This document shows positions 24,477 through 30,965 of a stretch of DNA of 32,383 nt, in pieces. A program made the position numbers and the translations under genes. Within the stretch, counting starts at the first letter, position 1; each line of letters begins with the position of its first letter. The notes below the pieces were generated by a model. The model did not search any database and was not told the DNA's origin. It saw nothing but the letters and a program-made list of their open reading frames with translations. This stretch comes from Pseudomonas baetica (GTDB lineage Bacteria; Pseudomonadota; Gammaproteobacteria; Pseudomonadales; Pseudomonadaceae). The stretch lies in the NCBI RefSeq assembly GCF_019733355.1, contig NZ_JAIHLQ010000057.1, positions 1 through 32,383 of the forward strand, in the 5' to 3' direction.

Positions 24477-24866
24477 ATGAGTAATGAAAAGTACGAAAAA
24501 GGCCTGAAGATCCGCACTCAGGTTTTGGGCGAAGCCTATGTGCAACGCTCAATAGAGAACGCCGACGACTTCACCCGCCCACTGCAGGAAATGGTCACCG
24601 AATACTGCTGGGGTCATGTATGGGGTCGCGAAGGTCTGTCGCTCAAAGAGCGCAGCATGGTCAACCTGGCGATGATCTCGGCGCTTAACCGTCCACATGA
24701 ACTCAAGCTGCATGTGCGTGGTGCCTTGCGTAACGGCCTGAGTCGTGAGCAAATACGCGAAATTCTGCTTCAGGTCGGTATTTATTGCGGCGTCCCGGCG
24801 GCCGTGGACAGTTTCCGGCTCGCCCGTGAAGCCTTCGCCGAAGCCGACGCCGAGGCCTCCAGTTAA
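24477..24866 (+). CDS. Carboxymuconolactone decarboxylase (PcaC-like) protein
   Basis: This 129-aa all-helical protein of the CMD/AhpD superfamily follows PcaC in length and pattern: YEKGLKIRTQVLGEAYVQRS, YCWGHVWGREGLSLKERSMV, LAMISALNRPHELKLHVRGA and REQIREILLQVGIYCGVPAA. The Cys-x-x-Cys of AhpD peroxidases is absent, so a decarboxylase or lactone/enol-handling role is more likely than redox. GAGGT lies about 8 nt before the ATG at 24477. It stands between the catabolic operon and its presumed regulator, across a REP pair. Canonical beta-ketoadipate genes are not around it, so gamma-carboxymuconolactone itself is an unlikely substrate. Confidence 0.85.
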   Translation: MSNEKYEKGLKIRTQVLGEAYVQRSIENADDFTRPLQEMVTEYCWGHVWGREGLSLKERSMVNLAMISALNRPHELKLHVRGALRNGLSREQIREILLQVGIYCGVPAAVDSFRLAREAFAEADAEASS

Positions 24867-24924
24867 CCCCTCGGCTGTTTAGATGCCCGTCTGGCATGGA
24901 CAGCCAACTTAAAGAGCGGACCCC

Positions 24925-25677
24925 ATGAAACGCCAGCCACTCGACGACAGCTTCAAGGTCAATCGCAATCCCGTTACCCTGCGCGAAATCGTGCTGGATA
25001 AACTGCGTAGCGCGATCATGAATTTCCAGCTCATGCCAGGCGATCGTCTGGTTGAACGCGATCTGTGCGATCGCCTGGGCGTGAGCCGCACGTCGGTGCG
25101 CGAAGCCTTGCGTCACCTTGAATCCGAAGGCCTGGTGGAATTCGCCGACGCCAAGGGCCCGCGCGTCGCCATCATCACCCTGGCCGATGCCGTCGACATC
25201 TACGAACTGCGTTGCGTGCTGGAAGGCCTGATCGTTCAACTGTTCACCCTGCGCGCCAAAGCCAAGGACATCAAAGCCCTGGAAAAAGCCCTCGAAGAGA
25301 ACCGCAAGGCGCTCAAGGACGGCGAGCTGCAACAGGTGATCGACTCGGTACAAGGCTTCTACGACGTACTGCTCGAAGGCTCCGGCAACCACGTTGCGGC
25401 CACGCAGTTGCGCCAGTTGCAGGCACGCATCAGCTACCTGAGGGCGACGTCGGTGTCCCAGGAAAACCGCCGTGGCGCCAGTAATCAGGAAATGGAAAAA
25501 ATGGTCGCAGCAATCAAGAGCGGCGACCCGCTGCTGGCGCATCAGGCCTGCGTTGATCACGTCCGCGCTGCCGCGGCTGTCGCCCTCGATTACCTCAAGC
25601 GCAAACAGGAAGAGACCGGCGCAACTCCCGCGATCACCCCGCCCATCGCGCTGAAAGAACCCCGCATAGGTCACTGA
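24925..25677 (+). CDS. GntR-family (FCD) regulator, presumed regulator of the 20.9-32.1 kb cluster
   Basis: This 250-aa regulator has a winged helix-turn-helix at about residues 13-72 (LREIVLDKLRSAIMNFQLMP, LCDRLGVSRTSVREALRHLE, GLVEFADAKGPRVAII) and an FCD-type helical effector domain (about 80-215). It is the only regulator inside the cluster. The three TGGTATACCA-type sites before the catabolic operon, the ribB-like gene and the ABC importer fit FadR-subfamily operators, so this protein most likely binds them, probably as a repressor released by a pathway intermediate. No matching site lies directly before its own gene. The Nudix gene follows after one base. Confidence 0.88.
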   Translation: MKRQPLDDSFKVNRNPVTLREIVLDKLRSAIMNFQLMPGDRLVERDLCDRLGVSRTSVREALRHLESEGLVEFADAKGPRVAIITLADAVDIYELRCVLEGLIVQLFTLRAKAKDIKALEKALEENRKALKDGELQQVIDSVQGFYDVLLEGSGNHVAATQLRQLQARISYLRATSVSQENRRGASNQEMEKMVAAIKSGDPLLAHQACVDHVRAAAAVALDYLKRKQEETGATPAITPPIALKEPRIGH

Positions 25678-25678
25678 C

Positions 25679-26242
25679 ATGTCCAGCCCGAGCTTTTGCC
25701 CGAAATGCGGTGGCCCTGACCTCGGTCAGCAGGTGCCGCCGGGTGATACGCACGAGCGCCTGATGTGCCGAGGCTGCGGCTACATCCACTACGTCAACCC
25801 GAAGATCATTGCCGGCTGCATCATCGAGCAGGACGGTAAATACCTCTTGTGCCAACGGGCGATACCACCGCGTCCGGGCACCTGGACGTTGCCGGCGGGC
25901 TTCATGGAAAGCGGCGAGACCACCGAAGAGGCGGCACTGCGCGAAGTCTGGGAAGAAAGCGGCGTGCGCGCCGAAATCGTCTCGCCCTATTCGATCTTCA
26001 GCGTGCCGAAGATCAGCGAGGTGTACATCATCTTCCGCGCCCTCGCGCTGGAGATCACCGGCCAATACGGTCCGGAAACCCTCGACTACAAGTTCTTCGC
26101 CCCCAAAGACATCCCGTGGGAGCAGATCTACTACCCGGCGATCCGGCAGATCCTCGAACGCTACATCGAGGAGCGCCAGGCCGGGGTGTATGGCATCTAC
26201 ATGGGCAATGACGACAGCGGCAAAATCCACTTCATCCGCTGA
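25679..26242 (+). CDS. Nudix hydrolase with N-terminal zinc ribbon
   Basis: This 187-aa protein has a zinc ribbon formed by Cys7-x2-Cys10 and Cys30-x2-Cys33 (FCPKCGG; MCRGCGY), followed by a Nudix domain with a complete box at residues 74-96 (GFMESGETTEEAALREVWEE SGV). The arrangement resembles the C-terminal half of NADH pyrophosphatase NudC, without its N-terminal domain and without the SQPWPFPxS motif, so NADH pyrophosphatase activity is not predicted. ADP-ribose, FAD or another dinucleotide could be the substrate. It starts one base after the GntR stop, so the two are co-transcribed. Given the flavin theme of the cluster, a flavin-nucleotide pyrophosphatase is a conceivable role, but only as inference. 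Confidence 0.88.
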   Translation: MSSPSFCPKCGGPDLGQQVPPGDTHERLMCRGCGYIHYVNPKIIAGCIIEQDGKYLLCQRAIPPRPGTWTLPAGFMESGETTEEAALREVWEESGVRAEIVSPYSIFSVPKISEVYIIFRALALEITGQYGPETLDYKFFAPKDIPWEQIYYPAIRQILERYIEERQAGVYGIYMGNDDSGKIHFIR

Positions 26243-26254
26243 CGATCACCGTCG

Positions 26255-26352
26255 CCCCTGTGGGAGCGGGCTTGCTCGCGAATGCGGTCAATCATTCAAC
26301 ATTTCTAGCGACTGACACGACGCCTTCGCGAGCAAGCCCGCTCCCACAGGGG
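26255..26352. repeat. REP pair
   Basis: CCCCTGTGGGAGCGGGCTTG starting at 26255 faces its complement ending CTCCCACAGGGG at 26352, with almost 30-nt arms. It lies between the convergent Nudix and DUF1330 genes. Confidence 0.9.
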
Positions 26353-26366
26353 ATTTGTGGTGATTC

Positions 26367-26663
26367 TCAAAGTGGTGCCACGCCCTCGACGATGATGATC
26401 TCCGCCCGTGCCCATTCCTCGCGGTAGCGCTTCGCCTCCTGATACGCCGCCGAGTGGTAGCACGCCAGTGCTTGCTCGTAGCTATCGAATTCGATCACCA
26501 CACTGCGCTGTGGCGTCTTGCGTCCTTCCATCGCCTCGCTGCGCCCGCCTCGCGCCAGAAATTTCGCACCAAACTCCGCGAACGCCTTCGGTGCGCGCTG
26601 GGTGTATTGGCTGTAGTGCTCGGCATCGGCAATGTCGACGTGGGCAATCCAGTAAGCCTTCAT
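26367..26663 (-). CDS. DUF1330 family protein
   Basis: This 98-aa dimeric ferredoxin-like (EthD/Dabb-related) protein has the DUF1330 pattern: KAYWIAHVDIADAEHYSQYT, FGAKFLARGGRSEAMEG, RSVVIEFDSYEQALACYHSA and YQEAKRYREEWARAEIIIVEG. No enzymatic function is established for the family; relatives bind or transform small aromatic or ketide-like molecules. It is divergent from the ribB-like gene, with its start only 22 bp from the GntR-type operator at 26685-26700, so it is likely controlled by the same site and may be a pathway enzyme. Confidence 0.88.
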   Translation of the reverse strand: MKAYWIAHVDIADAEHYSQYTQRAPKAFAEFGAKFLARGGRSEAMEGRKTPQRSVVIEFDSYEQALACYHSAAYQEAKRYREEWARAEIIIVEGVAPL

Positions 26664-26684
26664 AGTGACCTCTTTGTTTATTTT

Positions 26685-26700
26685 GTATTATGGTATACCA
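26685..26700. promoter_or_regulatory. GntR-type operator, copy 2 (ribB-like gene / DUF1330)
   Basis: GTATTATGGTATACCA at 26685-26700 is identical over 16 bp to copy 1. TTGTTT (26674-26679) starts exactly 12 bp before the 15-mer, matching the spacing in the other copies. The site lies 33 bp before the ribB-like ATG and 22 bp before the divergent DUF1330 start, so it can control both. Confidence 0.75.
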
Positions 26701-26732
26701 ATATTATTTCCAACAAACCCTGAGAGTCCAGC

Positions 26733-27842
26733 ATGGCCTTCAACAGCATCGAAGAAATCATCGAAGATTATCGCCTCGGCAAAATGGTCCTGCTGGTCGA
26801 TGACGAAGATCGGGAAAACGAAGGCGACCTGTTGTTGGCCGCCGATTGCTGCACGCCCGAAGCGATCAGCTTCATGGCCCGCGAAGCCCGCGGGTTGATC
26901 TGCTTGACCTTGACTGACGAACACTGCCAGCGCCTGGGGCTTGAACAGATGGTGCCGAGCAACGGCAGCGTATTCAGCACCGCGTTCACTGTCTCGATTG
27001 AAGCGGCGGTGGGCGTCACCACCGGTATTTCCGCCGCTGACCGCGCCCGTACGGTCGCCGCCGCTGTCGCCAGAGACGCCCGCGCCGAAGACCTTGTGCA
27101 GCCCGGGCATATCTTCCCGCTGCGCGCCAAGGAAGGAGGCGTGCTGACTCGCGCCGGTCACACCGAAGCAGGTTGCGATCTGGCCCGCCTCGCCGGTTTT
27201 ACCCCGGCATCCGTCATTGTTGAAGTGATGAACGATGACGGCACCATGGCCCGCCGTCCGGATCTGGAAGTGTTTGCGCGCAAGCACGGGATCAAGATCG
27301 GCACCATTGCCGACCTGATCCACTATCGCCTGAGCACCGAGCACACCATCGAACGCATCGGCGAGCGCGAATTGCCGACGGTGCATGGCACGTTCCGTTT
27401 GATCACGTTTGAAGACCGTATCGAAGGCGGCGTGCACATGGCGATGGTCATGGGCGATTTGCGCCGCGAAGCGCCGACGCTGGTGCGCGTGCATGTGATC
27501 GATCCGCTACGCGATCTGGTCGGCGCCGAGTACAGCGGGCCAAGCAACTGGACGTTGTGGGCGGCGCTGCAGCGGGTCGCGGCCGAGGGCCATGGCGTCG
27601 TCGTGGTGTTGGCCAATCATGAGTCGTCTCAGGCGTTGTTGGAGCGTGTACCGCAACTGACCCAGCCGCCACGACAGTTCAGCCGGTCGCAATCGCGGAT
27701 TTATTCAGAGGTGGGAACCGGCGCGCAGATTCTGCAGAACCTTGGTGTGGGCAAGTTGCGCCATCTCGGCCCGCCACTGAAATATGCAGGCCTGACCGGG
27801 TATGACCTGGAGGTGATCGAGAGCATCCCGTTCACCGAATAA
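26733..27842 (+). CDS. ribB: RibB (3,4-dihydroxy-2-butanone 4-phosphate synthase) fused to a cysteine-less RibA-like domain
   Basis: The N-terminal domain (about 1-200) forms the four-carbon precursor of riboflavin from ribulose 5-phosphate. VLLVDDEDRENEGDLLLAAD, FMAREARGLICL, STAFTVSIEA, GISAADRARTV and PGHIFPLRAKEGGVLTRAGH TEA are the RibB active-site stretches. The C-terminal part (about 208-369) resembles GTP cyclohydrolase II (VHGTFRLITFEDRIEGGVHM at the start), but the zinc-binding cysteines of the usual VHSECLTGDVFGSxRCDCG region are absent; that place reads VHVIDPLRDLVGAEYSG. No cysteine exists in this half, so GTP cyclohydrolase activity is not expected. Such RibB-X fusions are known in gammaproteobacteria. 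With its own GntR-type operator it is probably a dedicated flavin-supply gene rather than the housekeeping copy. Confidence 0.9.
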   Translation: MAFNSIEEIIEDYRLGKMVLLVDDEDRENEGDLLLAADCCTPEAISFMAREARGLICLTLTDEHCQRLGLEQMVPSNGSVFSTAFTVSIEAAVGVTTGISAADRARTVAAAVARDARAEDLVQPGHIFPLRAKEGGVLTRAGHTEAGCDLARLAGFTPASVIVEVMNDDGTMARRPDLEVFARKHGIKIGTIADLIHYRLSTEHTIERIGERELPTVHGTFRLITFEDRIEGGVHMAMVMGDLRREAPTLVRVHVIDPLRDLVGAEYSGPSNWTLWAALQRVAAEGHGVVVVLANHESSQALLERVPQLTQPPRQFSRSQSRIYSEVGTGAQILQNLGVGKLRHLGPPLKYAGLTGYDLEVIESIPFTE

Positions 27843-27864
27843 CCCACGCCAAACACAATTCCAA

Positions 27865-27956
27865 CTGTGGGAGTGGGCTTGTTCCCGAAGGCGTCGTGCC
27901 AGGCGACATCAATGTTGAATGATCGACCGCATTCGGGAGCAAGCCCCCTCCCACAG
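27865..27956. repeat. REP pair (diverged)
   Basis: CTGTGGGAGTGGGCTTGTTC starting at 27865 faces its complement ending CCCTCCCACAG at 27956. Arm substitutions (gtgggcttgttcccgaa against ttcgggagcaagcccc) have partly compensated, keeping the pairing. It follows the ribB-like gene by 20 bp. Confidence 0.88.
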
Positions 27957-28042
27957 GGGTTTTGCATTTCAGATCGTCATCTCACGGCCCCAAAAAACCC
28001 ATTCGCCAGATAACCGGTAAGGCAAAGTGCTTGCACAAAGTT

Positions 28043-28066
28043 TGGAATACCATAATATGATATTCC
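28043..28066. promoter_or_regulatory. GntR-type operator, copy 3, inverted (ABC importer)
   Basis: On the minus strand 28057-28043 reads TATTATGGTATTCCA, one mismatch from copies 1 and 2. The whole is an inverted repeat, GGAATA (28044-28049) ... TATTCC (28061-28066). TTGCAC at 28031-28036 begins 12 bp before the element, the same spacing as in copies 1 and 2, and TATGAT (28056-28061) is a possible -10. It lies about 100 bp upstream of the substrate-binding protein gene. Confidence 0.65.
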
Positions 28067-28162
28067 ATAGACCGGACACTTCAGTGAACGTCCATCTACT
28101 GCTCCCCGATAGGCGGGCAACAACGCAAGCCCGCTCAAAAACACAACAATGAGGGCGTAAAA

Positions 28163-29188
28163 ATGGTGTTGAACAAAGCTGCAACCGCAATCCTTTTTGC
28201 CGGACTGCTGAGCGTCACCGGCCAGTCCGCCATGGCCGCCGAGAGCGTGAATTTTGTCAGTTGGGGCGGAAGCACCCAGGATGCGCAGAAACAGGCCTGG
28301 GCTGACCCGTTCAGCAGGGCCAGCGGCATCACCGTCGTGCAGGACGGCCCGACCGACTACGGCAAACTCAAAGCCATGGTCGAAAGCGGCAACGTGCAAT
28401 GGGACGTGGTCGATGTCGAAGCCGATTTCGCGCTGCGCGCCGCCGCTGAAGGGCTGCTTGAACCCCTCGATTTCAACGTCATCCAGCGTGACAAGATCGA
28501 CCCACGCTTTGTCAGCGATTACGGTGTCGGCTCGTTCTTCTTCTCCTTCGTCCTCGGCTACAACGAAGGCAAGCTCGGCGCTGCCAAGCCGCAAGACTGG
28601 ACGGCGCTGTTCGACACCAAGACCTACCCCGGCAAACGCGCCCTGTACAAATGGCCAAGCCCCGGCGTGCTCGAACTGGCGCTGCTGGCCGATGGCGTAC
28701 CCCCCGACAAGCTCTACCCGCTGGACCTGGATCGCGCCTTCAAGAAACTCGACACGATCAAGAAAGACATCGTCTGGTGGGGCGGCGGCGCGCAGTCGCA
28801 GCAGTTGTTGGCCTCGGGTGAAGTGAGCATGGGCCAGTTCTGGAATGGCCGCATTCACGCCCTGCAAGAAGACGGTGCGCCGGTGGGTGTGAGCTGGAAG
28901 CAGAACCTGGTCATGGCCGACATTCTGGTGATTCCAAAAGGCTCGAAAAACAAGGACGCGGCGATGAAGTTCCTGGCCAACGCCAGCAGTGCCAAAGGCC
29001 AGGCCGACTTCTCCAACCTGACCGCTTACGCCCCGGTCAACGTCGACAGCGTGGCGCGCCTGGACTCGGTGCTGGCCCCGAACCTGCCGACTGCCTACGC
29101 TAAGGATCAGATCACTCTCGACTTCGCGTACTGGGCCAAAAATGGCCAGGCCATCGCGACACGGTGGAACGAATGGCTGGTCAAATGA
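28163..29188 (+). CDS. ABC transporter substrate-binding protein, polyamine (PotD) type
   Basis: This periplasmic binding protein of 341 aa has a Sec signal MVLNKAATAILFAGLLSVTG with cleavage after SAMA (about residue 25). The mature part starts ESVNFVSWGGSTQDAQKQAW, has VVDVEADFALRAAAEGLLEP LDF, the hinge regions YNEGK and FDTKTYPGKRALYKWPSPGV, and a C-terminal KNGQAIATRWNEWLVK. These match the PotD/PotF-like spermidine/putrescine family (periplasmic binding protein type 2). It gives the importer its specificity; in this family ligands range from polyamines to other cationic or amide compounds, and the ligand residues cannot be assigned with certainty. The stop overlaps the permease start (ATGA, 29185-29188). 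Confidence 0.9.
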   Translation: MVLNKAATAILFAGLLSVTGQSAMAAESVNFVSWGGSTQDAQKQAWADPFSRASGITVVQDGPTDYGKLKAMVESGNVQWDVVDVEADFALRAAAEGLLEPLDFNVIQRDKIDPRFVSDYGVGSFFFSFVLGYNEGKLGAAKPQDWTALFDTKTYPGKRALYKWPSPGVLELALLADGVPPDKLYPLDLDRAFKKLDTIKKDIVWWGGGAQSQQLLASGEVSMGQFWNGRIHALQEDGAPVGVSWKQNLVMADILVIPKGSKNKDAAMKFLANASSAKGQADFSNLTAYAPVNVDSVARLDSVLAPNLPTAYAKDQITLDFAYWAKNGQAIATRWNEWLVK

Positions 29189-30132
29189 AAATGGCGGCCA
29201 CTGCGTCCCGTCCCTCCACTGCCACCGGGAGCGCCGCAAGCGCTGCCGGCTCGGCCGCAGGACAAAAGGCGATTGCGATGCCGCAAGCCCCCTCCCTCAG
29301 ACAACGCTGGCGCGGCGCCGGCAACCTCGTCCCGGCGCTGCTGTTCCTCGGCCTGTTCTTTCTGGCGCCGTTGATTGGTTTGCTGTTGCGCGGTGTGCTC
29401 GAACCCACACCGGGCCTTGGCAACTATGAACAACTGTTCGCCAACTCGGCGTATGCCCGCGTGCTGCTCAACACCTTTTCAGTGGCCGGGCTGGTGACGT
29501 TGTTCAGCCTGTTGCTGGGATTCCCGCTGGCCTGGGCGATTACCTTGGTGCCGCGCGGCTGGGGTCGCTGGATCCTCAACATCGTGTTGCTGTCGATGTG
29601 GACCAGCCTCCTCGCCCGCACCTATTCGTGGCTGGTGCTGCTGCAAGCCTCTGGGGTGATCAACAAGGTTTTGATGGCGCTGGGCATCATCGATCAGCCG
29701 CTGGAAATGGTGCATAACCTGACCGGCGTGGTGATCGGCATGAGCTACATCATGATCCCGTTCATCGTGCTGCCATTGCAGGCGACCATGCAGGCCATCG
29801 ACCCGATGATCCTGCAGGCCGGCTCGATTTGCGGGGCCAGCCCATGGACCAACTTCTTCCGGGTGTTCCTGCCCCTGTGCAGGCCCGGGCTGGCGTCCGG
29901 TGGGTTGATGGTGTTTGTGATGTCGCTCGGTTACTACGTCACCCCGGCGCTGCTGGGCGGAGCGCAGAACATGATGCTGCCGGAGTTCATCATTCAGCAG
30001 GTGCAATCGTTCCTCAACTGGGGCCTGGCCAGTGCCGGCGCCGCGTTGCTGATCGCCATCACCCTGGTGCTGTTTTACTTCTACCTGAAGCTTCAGCCGG
30101 AATCCCCGGTTGGCGCCAGTAACGCGAGGTAA
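29185..30132 (+). CDS. ABC transporter permease, PotB type
   Basis: This inner-membrane permease has six helices after a low-complexity Ala/Ser-rich N-terminus. The likely start is ATG 29185, overlapping the binding protein stop; a later ATG at 29278 (MPQAPSLRQRW) is an alternative and would remove the unusual tail. The EAA-type coupling loop appears as AGSICGASPWTNFFRVFLPL CRPG. It is the first of two different permeases, as in PotABCD systems. The gene that follows begins 7 nt after the stop. Confidence 0.9.
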   Translation: MKMAATASRPSTATGSAASAAGSAAGQKAIAMPQAPSLRQRWRGAGNLVPALLFLGLFFLAPLIGLLLRGVLEPTPGLGNYEQLFANSAYARVLLNTFSVAGLVTLFSLLLGFPLAWAITLVPRGWGRWILNIVLLSMWTSLLARTYSWLVLLQASGVINKVLMALGIIDQPLEMVHNLTGVVIGMSYIMIPFIVLPLQATMQAIDPMILQAGSICGASPWTNFFRVFLPLCRPGLASGGLMVFVMSLGYYVTPALLGGAQNMMLPEFIIQQVQSFLNWGLASAGAALLIAITLVLFYFYLKLQPESPVGASNAR

Positions 30133-30138
30133 GCCGAG

Positions 30139-30948
30139 ATGCTCCTGACTCCCAATGCCATGAGCCGCCGGATGCGTTTCGGCCTCTACACCACCACCGG
30201 GCTGATCGGTTTGTTTCTGCTGTTGCCGATCGTGTTCATCGTCCTGCTGTCGTTTGGTTCGTCGCAATGGCTGGTGTTCCCGCCACCGGGGTGGACACTG
30301 AAATGGTACGGCCAGTTCTTCTCCAACCCCGACTGGATGAATGCGGCACTCGCCAGCCTCAAGGTAGCGGTGCTGACGACCCTCTGCGCCGTGGCCCTCG
30401 GTCTGCCGACAGCGTTTGCCTTGGTACGTGGGCGCTTTCCCGGCCGGGAAATGCTCTATGGCCTGTTCACTCTGCCGATGATCGTGCCGCTGGTGATCAT
30501 CGCCGTGGCGGTGTACGCGCTGTTCCTCAAGCTCGGTTATACCGGGACGATGTTTGCCTTTGTGGTCAGCCATGTCATCGTCGCGCTGCCGTTCACCATC
30601 ATCTCGATCATCAACTCGCTGAAGCTGTTCGATCAGTCGATCGAAGACGCGGCAGTGATCTGCGGCGCGTCACGCCTGCAAGCGGTGCTCAAGGTGACGT
30701 TCCCGGCAATACGTCCGGGCATGGTCGCCGGCGCCCTCTTCGCCTTCCTCGTTTCGTGGGATGAAGTGGTGCTCAGCGTGATGATGGCCAGCCCGACCCT
30801 GCAAACCCTTCCCGTGAAAATGTGGACCACCCTGCGCCAGGACCTGACACCGGTGATCGCCGTCGCTTCGACGCTGCTGATCGGCCTGTCGGTATTGGTC
30901 ATGGTGATCGCCGCCGCCCTGCGCCGGCGCAACAACATCAGCGCCTGA
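30139..30948 (+). CDS. ABC transporter permease, PotC type
   Basis: This 269-aa inner-membrane permease has helices at about 15-38, 70-92, 105-130, 138-160, 190-212 and 235-258 (estimated by eye). The coupling loop reads EDAAVICGASRLQAVLKVTF PAIRPG, a clear EAA motif. The first ATG (30139) is chosen because of the short gap to the preceding stop; ATG 30160 (MSRRMRFGLY) is possible. It pairs with the PotB-type permease to form the translocation pore. Confidence 0.9.
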   Translation: MLLTPNAMSRRMRFGLYTTTGLIGLFLLLPIVFIVLLSFGSSQWLVFPPPGWTLKWYGQFFSNPDWMNAALASLKVAVLTTLCAVALGLPTAFALVRGRFPGREMLYGLFTLPMIVPLVIIAVAVYALFLKLGYTGTMFAFVVSHVIVALPFTIISIINSLKLFDQSIEDAAVICGASRLQAVLKVTFPAIRPGMVAGALFAFLVSWDEVVLSVMMASPTLQTLPVKMWTTLRQDLTPVIAVASTLLIGLSVLVMVIAAALRRRNNISA

Positions 30949-30965
30949 GCGCCCAGGAGTACGAC

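Noticed and set aside
24703..25680. 325-codon minus-strand open frame over the GntR gene
   Set aside because: The GntR reading has a clear winged helix and FCD domain; the antisense product has no recognisable feature.
27977..29239. 420-codon minus-strand open frame over the substrate-binding protein gene
   Set aside because: The plus frame has a signal peptide, PotD-like motifs and a coupled downstream permease gene; the antisense frame also runs through the operator region.
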